DNA of 35,423 nt from Nitrospirota bacterium. Its GTDB lineage: Bacteria > Nitrospirota > Thermodesulfovibrionia > Thermodesulfovibrionales > Magnetobacteriaceae. The translations under genes were made by a program, and so were the position numbers. Shown here piece by piece: positions 23,822 to 30,854 of the stretch. The stretch spans positions 1-35,423 of the forward strand of contig JADFXO010000002.1 of assembly GCA_015233485.1 (NCBI GenBank), read 5' to 3'. Within the stretch, counting starts at the first letter, position 1; the number at the start of each line of letters is the position of its first letter. Below the pieces are notes generated by a model, which was given only the letters and a program-made list of their open reading frames with translations, did not search any database and had not been told where the DNA came from.

Positions 23822-23968
23822 TTAGGCCGTCGTCCTTTTCCATTGTTTAAACGCCTGTCTCTTTGTACCCAGTCTCTGGCCTTTGCTCCATCGCAGCGGT
23901 GTCTGCCAAGCTCGACCCAATATCCCATGCTTGGGTAGTCCGCCAACGAGCGGACGGGTCCAGTTCAA
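23822..23968 (-). CDS. Possible 48-residue ORF inside the insertion sequence
   Basis: TTG 23968 is preceded, five bases after its core, by AAGGAGGTGA (23971-23980), a near-perfect ribosome-binding site. The predicted peptide (MNWTRPLVGGLPKHGILG...QWKRTTA) is strongly basic with several Trp. An overlapping frame ending at 23776 also reads protein-like (RRLNNGKGRRPKNNALSS). No family recognised. It may be a passenger ORF, a regulator of the element or chance. Confidence 0.3.
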   Translation of the reverse strand: MNWTRPLVGGLPKHGILGRAWQTPLRWSKGQRLGTKRQAFKQWKRTTA

Positions 23969-24067
23969 TATCACCTCCTTACAGTCTTATATCCACTGTT
24001 GATTAGTCCCTTATGCCTTACCCTAGCTGTCTCATCGCGGATGTAGCGTCTCTAAACTCCTCTCTTA

Positions 24068-25333
24068 TTATTTTAGGCTGGTCATGTGATCTTTACCTGG
24101 CGTTGCACATTTCTGTATGCCCTTTCTCCAAGGGTGGTCATGCGCTGGTTTATGAATCGTTTTCACCCTCGAACGCCGTGTGTTTTGTCTTATTGGCAGT
24201 ACCATTATTTCTTTATAATTAAATGCTTTACCCCTATAAGATATAACCAATCTGCCGTCAAGCCATTTTTCCATTATGACTTTAACGGCCTTTGTTTTAT
24301 CCAAAACCTGATAGAATTTGTTGTCATACACAATTGTGAAATCATTTCTCAAAACCCTCTCAATCTTCTTGCACAGAACTCTTCTAATGTCCATACCTTC
24401 CGGCAACGCCCTATGTAAATCGCTCTCATCCCTGGCCTTGACGCTAAACTTCCTGTTGAATTCAGGCAAGTACTCCTCTAAAAAATTATTCCCTTCCTCA
24501 TTGCTCTTTATTCCCCTTAACCTCATTTCCTTTACTACTCTGTCCTGAAACGTTCTAAATAGCCTCTCTACTCTTCCTTTGGCCTGTGGCGAGTACGCAT
24601 GAAGCAGCTCTACCCCAAGCTCCTTTAAGGCACGACCAAACTCGCTCAAAAACTCTTCTCCTGACTCATCCAACCCCTTGGCCGTTGACTTATATGTCGT
24701 GTGCCTATCCACGTACATACTCATCGGTACCCCGTTGATTTCTATGTACCTCATGAAACTATCCATTGCCGGCACTGTCCCCTCATAATCGTAAAACCTC
24801 CCGTATACCTCAGATGTCGCATCATCTATATATCCCATCAACACACTCTTCGGCCCTCTGCCTTCATACCAATCATGATGTGAGCCGTCCATCTGTATCA
24901 TTTCACCTTTATGCCCCTTCCTCTGCCTCCATTGCCGATGTGCTCTGCTCTTGCGTGTCTTTTCCCATTCCCCCATCTCTATTACCCAATGCCGTAACGT
25001 CTCATCGCTTATCTCTATTCCTTCTACTTCCTTAAACTTTTCTGCCGCTAAGGTCGGACCAAATCCTTTATACTTCTCCTGATATATTACCTTTACTCGC
25101 GCCTTTAGCTCAGCCGAATAGCTCCTCACTGATTCCACCCCTCTCAGCTTATGCGGAATCCCAGCCGCTCCCTCTTCCTTAAACCTCTTTGCTATCCTCC
25201 TTATCTGTCTCTCGCTTATCCGTAACAACTCCGCCGCCTCGCTTTGCTTCAGGCTCCCTTCTTCCACTTTTCTCATCACATGCAACTTCTTCAAATCCCT
25301 CGCGTTTACCATTAGCATGTCCTCTTTGGCCAT
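24068..25333 (-). CDS. DDE transposase, ISNCY type (integrase core)
   Basis: A 421-residue transposase. I start at ATG 25333 (MAKEDMLMVNARDLKKL) behind an AAAGAGGG. Residues about 12-60 form a helix-turn-helix (SLKQSEAAELLRISERQIRR) and a second winged region follows. The rve-like catalytic core has Asp149 (QMDGSHHDW), Asp209 (YVDRHTTY) and Glu256 (KGRVERLFRTFQDR). The C-terminal beta domain ends near DHPWRKG. All catalytic residues are present and the frame is intact, so it may still be active. Confidence 0.92.
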   Translation of the reverse strand: MAKEDMLMVNARDLKKLHVMRKVEEGSLKQSEAAELLRISERQIRRIAKRFKEEGAAGIPHKLRGVESVRSYSAELKARVKVIYQEKYKGFGPTLAAEKFKEVEGIEISDETLRHWVIEMGEWEKTRKSRAHRQWRQRKGHKGEMIQMDGSHHDWYEGRGPKSVLMGYIDDATSEVYGRFYDYEGTVPAMDSFMRYIEINGVPMSMYVDRHTTYKSTAKGLDESGEEFLSEFGRALKELGVELLHAYSPQAKGRVERLFRTFQDRVVKEMRLRGIKSNEEGNNFLEEYLPEFNRKFSVKARDESDLHRALPEGMDIRRVLCKKIERVLRNDFTIVYDNKFYQVLDKTKAVKVIMEKWLDGRLVISYRGKAFNYKEIMVLPIRQNTRRSRVKTIHKPAHDHPWRKGIQKCATPGKDHMTSLK

Positions 25334-25474
25334 TGTACCCTCTTTCCTTCTATGGTACAAAACGCCTCGATCTTTAGGACATTTCTACTTTGGTAGAATA
25401 GGACATTTCTATTTTGGTATTACACACTCCCGTGGACAGGGCCTAAGGGAATGAAATCACTGGCGTAAGGACAT

Positions 25475-26044
25475 TTATTGATGTATATAGTAAATCCACA
25501 TCCTGGTATTTATCAGGCAGCCCAGCCTTAGTTGCCTGTTGTTAGAATATTTAGCGTCATATATAAACCTGAATGTCTTACCCTGTCCAATATCGCTTTT
25601 GGTTGGGGTTTCACCTTCTACAAATTTTATCGATTCTAATTTATTTTTGTCGGCAATTATCTCGTCGGCCTTCGATACGACATATAAACGCTTAATGCCG
25701 TCTTCACAGGCCTTGTTAAACCAATCGCTTATTTCTGATGAGCCTTTAGCCTCCTGAATCAACCCTTTAGCCTGCTGCAGATTACCAATTATTCCAGTGC
25801 CTCCACAATGCCACGAATCGCCTTTCAAGGCTTTTATATTATTCTCATGTATGCAAAAACGGCCATTTTTGTCACAGAAATAAGGGCCGTCAACGCGGCA
25901 TCCATCCAGGGCCTTCTCTTCGTTATTATTAAGAACCAATATCACCTTATCCGCATTACCGGTGTCCTCGTCCACGGCGCAGGCCGTCTCTCCATAAACG
26001 CACAGCGCGGTTAATATCAGCGTTATTACAATCTTCCAGTTCAT
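25475..26044 (-). CDS. Secreted cysteine-containing hypothetical protein
   Basis: A 189-residue protein with a signal peptide (NWKIVITLILTALCVYGETACA). The mature part has CRVDGPYFCDKNGRFCIHEN and WHCGGTG, then a helical acidic middle and NNRQLRLGCLINTR near the end, so several disulfides are likely in the periplasm. No family recognised. The C-terminus lies 56 bases from the insertion sequence, so the last residues (MWIYYIHQ) could have been altered by the insertion. A near-consensus promoter ends eight bases upstream of the ATG, and no ribosome-binding site is seen, which implies a leaderless mRNA. Confidence 0.7.
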   Translation of the reverse strand: MNWKIVITLILTALCVYGETACAVDEDTGNADKVILVLNNNEEKALDGCRVDGPYFCDKNGRFCIHENNIKALKGDSWHCGGTGIIGNLQQAKGLIQEAKGSSEISDWFNKACEDGIKRLYVVSKADEIIADKNKLESIKFVEGETPTKSDIGQGKTFRFIYDAKYSNNRQLRLGCLINTRMWIYYIHQ

Positions 26045-26052
26045 AGACCCAT

Positions 26053-26081
26053 ATTATATTTACATTAGGTTATATTGTCAA
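26053..26081 (-). promoter_or_regulatory. Consensus sigma-70 promoter for the secreted protein
   Basis: On the minus strand TTGACA (26081-26076) and TATAAT (26058-26053) have exactly 17 bases between them, a perfect match to consensus. The predicted start site falls within about two bases of the ATG at 26044. Confidence 0.75.
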
Positions 26082-26150
26082 TATTTTATTGCCAACAACC
26101 GCTGCCCCCTGATACCAAAGTGCAATCAAATAAGTAACGTCTTGCCTTGT

Positions 26151-26202
26151 CGTCATTCCGGCTTGTCCGGAATCCGCGTCTACACATTCTCATGCCAAAT
26201 AA
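26151..26202. repeat. REP-like element interrupted by the intron relic (one arm plus loop)
   Basis: 26151-26174 (CGTCATTCCGGCTTGTCC...) and the loop up to GCCAAATAA match the reverse complement of the element at 7306-7381. The match stops exactly at 26202/26203, where the second arm should begin and intron sequence starts instead. Confidence 0.75.
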
Positions 26203-26238
26203 ATAGGGGTAGGGAAGGCTCTCACCTCCCCTCCCTCC

Positions 26239-26271
26239 GAACCGTACAGGCGGATTTCCCGCATACGGCTC
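26239..26271 (-). ncRNA. Group II intron domain V
   Basis: A 33-base hairpin on the minus strand. GAGCCGTA pairs with TACGGTTC, and an inner GCGG/CCGC stem carries a GAAA-containing loop, separated by the two-base bulge. This is the catalytic domain and the most conserved part of a group II intron. Confidence 0.85.
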
Positions 26272-26276
26272 ACCAG

Positions 26277-26584
26277 TTAGTGGTTTCCACATCGGGATTG
26301 ACGAGCTGAGTCATAGGCTGCGGTTAGAGTGAACAGCCCAAGACCGCCAAAGTAAGCATTTGGCCATTTCAGATGGTCAAAGCCTCGGCCTCTTCCTCGG
26401 AGTAGACCTTGTCCATCAGACTATACCATTTGCCTCCTTTCACACCTTCTTCAAGTGCCGTTAACATGTGCTCCGTCCATATCGAAGTTTCCACCCATTT
26501 CCATCTTTCAGGAATCAGGGTCTCTCCAGCTTGCTTAGACTTTTCTGTCACTATCGCCCGTTGTTCCTTCGTTATGTCCTTCAC
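26277..26584 (-). pseudogene. Group II intron reverse transcriptase/maturase, internally deleted
   Basis: The N-terminal piece (26584-26369) reads ERWKWVETSIWTEHMLTALE then EGVKGGKWYSLMDKVYS, the usual start of this maturase family before the RT domain. It breaks off into EEEAEALTI and a stop. In another frame the C-terminal piece follows (WPNAYFGGLGLFTLTAAYDS then ARQSRCGNH) and ends at 26277. Everything between (RT motifs, about 350 residues) is missing. It is non-functional. Confidence 0.8.
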
Positions 26585-26887
26585 TCATCCACCTTCCTGC
26601 CTCCCTTCGCTCCATCCCGTTTCCGGGGTTTCATCTCTATTATGGAGGCTCTGTACTCTGCTTGACAGGCTTCCTCTCTTTCCTATCGGTCTGGGTTTCG
26701 CCTTTGAATGGCAAGGCTCGCCGTTACATTAGGCAGAATCAAGTTCGTCATCTTACGTACTGGCTCTTCACCTCCAGTTGCTTCTCACCCCGCCTCGCGG
26801 CGACGCAGTTACGGTCGGTTACAGTCCGGAGAGCGTATACCTGAAAGAAACTTGTACCCTTCCGACTATGCTCACTCGCAGGCGCAG

Positions 26888-26908
26888 CATTCCGGTTTGC
26901 CCGGAATC
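26888..26908. repeat. REP-like half element at the 5' side of the intron relic
   Basis: CATTCCGGTTTGCCCGGAATC keeps the ATTCCGG...CCGGAAT palindrome of the 7306/26151 family with a changed loop. It lies about 13 bases beyond the approximate intron end, so REP-like sequences flank the relic on both sides. Confidence 0.6.
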
Positions 26909-26980
26909 TATTCCATGTTGTCTTACTAATGTATTCCTTAGTACTATTTAATATAGATTTTATATTATTTTATTTTTTAC

Positions 26981-27011
26981 TTGACAATTGGATATTCTTT
27001 TGCACTATAAT
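26981..27011 (+). promoter_or_regulatory. Strong-looking promoter of the radical SAM cluster
   Basis: TTGACA (26981-26986) and TATAAT (27006-27011), both perfect, with a somewhat long 19-base spacer, in very AT-rich DNA. The predicted start site is about 27018, the first base of a 44-codon ORF. A TACTAA/TTAGTA pair (26924-26943) lies upstream and might be an operator. Confidence 0.6.
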
Positions 27012-27017
27012 GATAAA

Positions 27018-27152
27018 ATGTTTATCTATAGATTAATAGCGAACCAGTGGAAGCATAGCAAGCGTGAGGACGTTTGTTACTATGGTCTCTGTTTCTTATT
27101 TATTGCAATGTTTATTATGTTACCTTGTTACATCTATAGGATAGTTCTATAA
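27018..27152 (+). CDS. 44-residue single-TM peptide at the head of the radical SAM cluster
   Basis: ATG 27018 opens a 44-codon frame ending at TAA 27152. Residues 1-18 are polar and basic (MFIYRLIANQWKHSKRED); 21-44 form one hydrophobic segment (YYGLCFLFIAMFIMLPCYIY). Cysteines are at 20, 25 and 37. The -10 box ends six bases before the ATG, so it would be translated from a leaderless transcript; there is no ribosome-binding site. It lies 46 bases upstream of the first radical SAM gene. It could be a small membrane protein, a precursor peptide for the enzymes downstream, or simply leader RNA. No family recognised. Confidence 0.45.
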   Translation: MFIYRLIANQWKHSKREDVCYYGLCFLFIAMFIMLPCYIYRIVL

Positions 27153-27198
27153 AACTTTTTTCAGATAAAGATTTATTATTAAAGAGGGGGGAACGTAA

Positions 27199-28545
27199 AT
27201 GGATTATGTAACTTCGCCGGTTAACAATATTCTAAGAAATCCGCTAAGAGTACTGAACCATTTGTATCTAATAAACAGAAAGTTGCAAATAGCAGGTAAA
27301 TGGTCGTTGATATGGAATGAAGATAGCTTAAATAAAGGTTCTAAACCTATAAAAGTTAGAGACATTGTTTTAGATTTGAAAGAAAATAAGATAGATGTAC
27401 AATCCGCCCTCAACGGAATCGAAAAAATTAACGATACAGAAGATAGTGATATATATCATGATTTGCTTGATTGTTATACTACCGGTTTACTTGAATTTCA
27501 TCCTACAGATAAGTGTGATTTATCTTGCATTGAGTGCCACTATAGAGGCAAAAAAGATGATACAATTCCGTTTTCTCAAGCAAGCAGGCTTTTAAAGGGC
27601 CTTTCACCGAAGGCTATAACCGTTACCGGTGGTGGAGAACCTAATGTTTACAGAAGCGAAACCAGGAATCTTAACGATCTCATTCTTGAGATAAAACAAG
27701 TTCTACCTGATACAAACATTGGTTTGATCAATAACAATACATATATTCCACCGGGAGACTGGACAAAACATATCGATTGGCAAAGATCATCAATAGATGC
27801 TTCTTCTCAAGATACATATTTAAAACTAAAAGGTGTGGATAAGTTTAATAATGTTATAGAGAACGTGAAAATACTTTTACATAATACAAATATTCCATTT
27901 GTCGGCATAGGGTTTCTTTACAGAAAAGAAAATGCACATGAGATTAGTCATTTTTTAGAATCCTGGTTTACACTGTTTAGAAATGAGCCGGAAGAGCTCA
28001 AGAGACGATTTAATATACAATTTAGACCTATACCACCATCTATCGAGAGTATAAAAAGTAAAGTCAAAGTAGATGATCTAACTAATAAATTACAAAATAT
28101 TTTAAATAGAGAAATAAATTATGTCATGGCTCTATCAGATAAGGATGTTAATTTCAAGGCATTTATTTTCAATAATACGAATTTCAGTTCACTTTTATCA
28201 AATCGAGACAACGTCAATATACCGTACTTACACGCCCCAAGTCAGTTTAAAAATTGTTATAATGCCCTGACGCACAGAGTACTAAGGGCGAATGGTGATG
28301 AGTACCCTGATTTTTTGTTATGTAATTCCCATGACTTATCTCTTGGAAATACGTTTAAAAACAATAGTGACGAAGAAAAGATAAAAATTTCATTAATGCA
28401 ATTTTATTTTTTTAATAGAGAGAGTATTTACTGCAACCCTGAAACATGTCGCCAGGGGTGGGTAAGTAAGACAGTCGAGGATTATTACAATGGTGTTTAT
28501 ACTATAGATACGATTGATAAAATCCCTCATAATTATTTTTTTTAA
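27199..28545 (+). CDS. Radical SAM protein A with C-terminal auxiliary-cluster cysteines
   Basis: A 448-residue protein. The SAM-binding [4Fe-4S] motif is CDLSCIEC (Cys106, Cys110, Cys113) and the SAM-contact motif is TGGGEP (143-148). About 105 residues precede the motif (family barrels usually begin near residue 20), so an N-terminal extension of unknown fold is present. After the barrel, Cys353, Cys375, Cys412 and Cys417 form a C-x21-C-x36-C-x4-C set, as in Twitch/SPASM domains that bind an auxiliary cluster. ATG 27199 has GAGGGGGG about seven bases upstream. It generates a 5'-deoxyadenosyl radical; the substrate is unknown. First gene of a run of at least six. Confidence 0.88.
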   Translation: MDYVTSPVNNILRNPLRVLNHLYLINRKLQIAGKWSLIWNEDSLNKGSKPIKVRDIVLDLKENKIDVQSALNGIEKINDTEDSDIYHDLLDCYTTGLLEFHPTDKCDLSCIECHYRGKKDDTIPFSQASRLLKGLSPKAITVTGGGEPNVYRSETRNLNDLILEIKQVLPDTNIGLINNNTYIPPGDWTKHIDWQRSSIDASSQDTYLKLKGVDKFNNVIENVKILLHNTNIPFVGIGFLYRKENAHEISHFLESWFTLFRNEPEELKRRFNIQFRPIPPSIESIKSKVKVDDLTNKLQNILNREINYVMALSDKDVNFKAFIFNNTNFSSLLSNRDNVNIPYLHAPSQFKNCYNALTHRVLRANGDEYPDFLLCNSHDLSLGNTFKNNSDEEKIKISLMQFYFFNRESIYCNPETCRQGWVSKTVEDYYNGVYTIDTIDKIPHNYFF

Positions 28546-28563
28546 TGATAATGGACAAATATT

Positions 28564-29976
28564 TTGAATAATTTAGATTACATCCACCTCGACAGCAAAG
28601 GTAATTTATATAAATCGTCATCCTTTGAGCTTATAAAATATTCACCCAACAAATCTACTGATGTTGATGCGCTTTTGAAGTCTTTCAGTAACAATCCATA
28701 TCAGGTTTTTTTTAAAACTCCATTCTCATTTATTTCATATTCATTTGACAATAAAATAATCAGCAGTTTTAAAGCACATCCAACAAGTTTCTATCCAGGC
28801 TCTCCATTCGACGTCTTTAATTCAGTAAAAAGCTATATTAAAGAACGGAAATTGGTTATCCCAAGGTTCTATTTATATCCCTCATCAAATTGCAATTCAA
28901 GATGTACTATATGCCAATTTAATTTTAGACGAAAAGCGCCTTCTTACATGAAGTTTGAGATCATAAAGAAAATAATAGACTATATGTCACGTCAAGAACC
29001 AAGGCCAATATTATTATCCTCTATTATTTCAGGTGACGGAGAACCCACACTTCATAATGATTTCAATAAAATAATCGAATATTATGCGGAGAATAACGTC
29101 AATATTTTTCTTACAAGTAACTGTATATTACCACATAACAAAAATGATATGATAATTGAAACAGTTGCACGCAATGTTTCCATGCTAACAATTTCTTTAA
29201 AAGGGTTAAATTCTCATGCATACCATCGTTACCAAGGCATAGATGAGAAAATGAAAACATTCGATCGTGTTATAAACAATATTGAAAGTTTACTGAAGAA
29301 GTTGGATAAATACAAGAGAAGAGACAAAATATTAATTGGAATTGCATCACTTATACTACCTGAGAATACCTATTTATATAGAATTATGATAGATTATTTT
29401 GTTTCACTTAAGTTAGATTATGTTTATCTTAACGTAGTAGAACCATCATATGAGAGATGGAGTATATATTTTACTGAGAAAGAAATTAGAGATACCTTGG
29501 AAAGTCTCCGCAGTATAAGTACTGATTATAAGAATTGCGGAACTTTAATAAGATTTCCTGCTAATCCTTTCAAAACAAGATATAATCACTCCGTATATTA
29601 CGATGCCGATATTAGAAAAGTTAAGAATACATGCGGGAGTGCTTTATGGAATCCAATAGCCATTCCAGGTAATAATAACAATGGCGTACTCCTTAGTTGC
29701 CGAAATAGTGAAAACTTTAACGATGAGAACTTTTGGTATTCATCCGATCTATACGGCGAAGAACTCTCTAATGTTATGGATAATAGCCGGATTGCTAAGG
29801 TGATGCAAGCTACGAGTAGTTGTCATCAATGCAGATTGGAAAGGCAGGTTAATCTCTTTGATAAAATTATAGATACAGAGTTAAGCAATAATTCAAGGGG
29901 CTCATTTATGTTAACCTTTGATGCAGGCATATTATCAAAACAAAATGGTGCAATTACTTTTGAAGAAACTTTATAA
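28564..29976 (+). CDS. Radical SAM protein B
   Basis: A 470-residue paralogue of protein D in this cluster. The radical SAM motif is CNSRCTIC (Cys110, Cys114, Cys117) with ISGDGEP (155-161) as the SAM-binding strand. The 100-residue N-terminal extension contains TSFYPGSPFDVFNSV, also seen in D. C-terminal Cys357, Cys379, Cys420 and Cys423 (CHQC, followed by RLERQ) form a four-Cys auxiliary-cluster pattern. The start is TTG 28564, since no in-frame ATG exists near and the extension is conserved in D; there is no obvious ribosome-binding site. 18 bases separate it from gene A. Confidence 0.87.
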   Translation: MNNLDYIHLDSKGNLYKSSSFELIKYSPNKSTDVDALLKSFSNNPYQVFFKTPFSFISYSFDNKIISSFKAHPTSFYPGSPFDVFNSVKSYIKERKLVIPRFYLYPSSNCNSRCTICQFNFRRKAPSYMKFEIIKKIIDYMSRQEPRPILLSSIISGDGEPTLHNDFNKIIEYYAENNVNIFLTSNCILPHNKNDMIIETVARNVSMLTISLKGLNSHAYHRYQGIDEKMKTFDRVINNIESLLKKLDKYKRRDKILIGIASLILPENTYLYRIMIDYFVSLKLDYVYLNVVEPSYERWSIYFTEKEIRDTLESLRSISTDYKNCGTLIRFPANPFKTRYNHSVYYDADIRKVKNTCGSALWNPIAIPGNNNNGVLLSCRNSENFNDENFWYSSDLYGEELSNVMDNSRIAKVMQATSSCHQCRLERQVNLFDKIIDTELSNNSRGSFMLTFDAGILSKQNGAITFEETL

Positions 29977-29990
29977 ATGAAACAACTAAA

Positions 29991-30854
29991 TTGAATAAAT
30001 CACAGAAAATAAAAAATCCTCTAATTATCTCTACCGGTATTTATAGACTTGCAAATGAAAAGGAGCCTAATTACGTTAATAATATATTGGAGTTTTATGC
30101 TGACCACGAGGCTTTAGTTGATATTATCGACGGAGTTGAACTAAATATAAGAACACCTGAAATTATGGAAACACTAATATTATCAGATAAATCAACAAAT
30201 TTTCTTCAATCATTGAATCATAACACTTTGCATTATTTTTATTTTTCTTTTTTTACTTTTAATCAAGACAACCAGCTTTCTCCAAAGGACTTTGAGTACA
30301 TCGACAAATTAAAATCCATCAATGATAAAATACATTTCAGATCCGTTGTAATACATCCATTTCCATACAACGAAAAGGAAGTACTGATGTTGTACAAAAT
30401 TTTTCATGATAAACTCGATATACCTGTCTTTAACTTTGAGAGCATGTTAAGAGATATTGATATTAATAATACAGATTTTGAAAGATTATTTGTCGATGAA
30501 AATATAGGACTCCTGTTGGATGCTTCTCATGCAGTTGCAGCACACACCAGCAACTCTTTATATACCTTTGAGTATTTAAAGCCTTTTTTTGATAGAATAT
30601 CTTACCTGCATATTAGTTCAACAAGAAGAGATCTGGCATATTACGATAATACTGGTTTCTTTTGCCCTTCAAAAGGCCACTCAATGTTTATTGAAACGAA
30701 TTCAGAAGACCTAATATTATTCGATAAAGTATTTGAATTTATAGAAAACAAACCGTTTCTCGGACTCATTTTGGAACAGTGCATAAAAGAAAAGGATATA
30801 GGTCCTCTCATAAAAGAAATTCATTTCATAAAGAAGCATTTTCTGCAGATATGA
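29991..30854 (+). CDS. TIM-barrel metalloprotein of the AP endonuclease 2 / xylose isomerase-like fold
   Basis: A 287-residue protein. The order and spacing of putative metal ligands follow the endonuclease IV pattern: His122 (VIHP), Glu150 (FNFE), Asp177 and His180 (LDASH), His207 (YLHIS), His230 (KGH) and Glu262 (ILEQ). The fold also includes sugar isomerases/epimerases and, more distantly, DUF692-type iron oxidases, so the reaction cannot be assigned. In a radical SAM cluster a role in modifying a sugar, or a peptide if MNIO-like, is more likely than DNA repair. The start is TTG 29991 without a clear ribosome-binding site. The stop overlaps gene D (ATGA). Confidence 0.65.
   Translation: MNKSQKIKNPLIISTGIYRLANEKEPNYVNNILEFYADHEALVDIIDGVELNIRTPEIMETLILSDKSTNFLQSLNHNTLHYFYFSFFTFNQDNQLSPKDFEYIDKLKSINDKIHFRSVVIHPFPYNEKEVLMLYKIFHDKLDIPVFNFESMLRDIDINNTDFERLFVDENIGLLLDASHAVAAHTSNSLYTFEYLKPFFDRISYLHISSTRRDLAYYDNTGFFCPSKGHSMFIETNSEDLILFDKVFEFIENKPFLGLILEQCIKEKDIGPLIKEIHFIKKHFLQI

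Larger units (their letters stand above)
23725..25419. mobile_element. ISNCY-type insertion sequence with doubled terminal repeats
   Basis: About 1.7 kb. Each end carries two tandem copies of a unit reading TACCAAA(A/G)TAGAAATGTCC: left units 23725-23748 and 23750-23773, right units about 25376-25395 and 25396-25419 in inverse orientation. Inside is one DDE transposase gene on the minus strand plus a 294-base stretch with a small possible ORF. The exact tips and target duplication are unclear. A TGT lies a few bases outside both ends and might be the true tip. The element sits between the aromatic operon and a secreted-protein gene. Confidence 0.85.
26203..26875 (-). mobile_element. Degenerate group II intron
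   Basis: On the minus strand the 3' end is recognisable: a domain V hairpin (26239-26271), a G-rich domain VI and a terminal CCTACCCCTAT at 26203. Upstream are two pieces of the intron-encoded protein. Farther up is typical 5' structural sequence (for example GTACAAGTTTCTTTCAGG and GGTGAGAAGCAACTGGAGG). The 5' boundary near 26875 (GTGAGC) is approximate. At about 0.67 kb against roughly 2 kb for a full intron, the central reverse-transcriptase region is deleted and it can no longer move on its own. Confidence 0.8.

Noticed and set aside
23966-23982. Resemblance to the 3' end of 16S rRNA on the plus strand
   Set aside because: ATATCACCTCCTTAC recalls the anti-Shine-Dalgarno tail, but nothing upstream looks like 16S rRNA; it is simply the complement of a strong ribosome-binding site.
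30779-30850. Upstream extension of radical SAM gene D
   Set aside because: The open frame continues into gene C, but the ATGA overlap at 30851 is a normal coupled start and the extra residues are Lys/Ser-rich shadow sequence.
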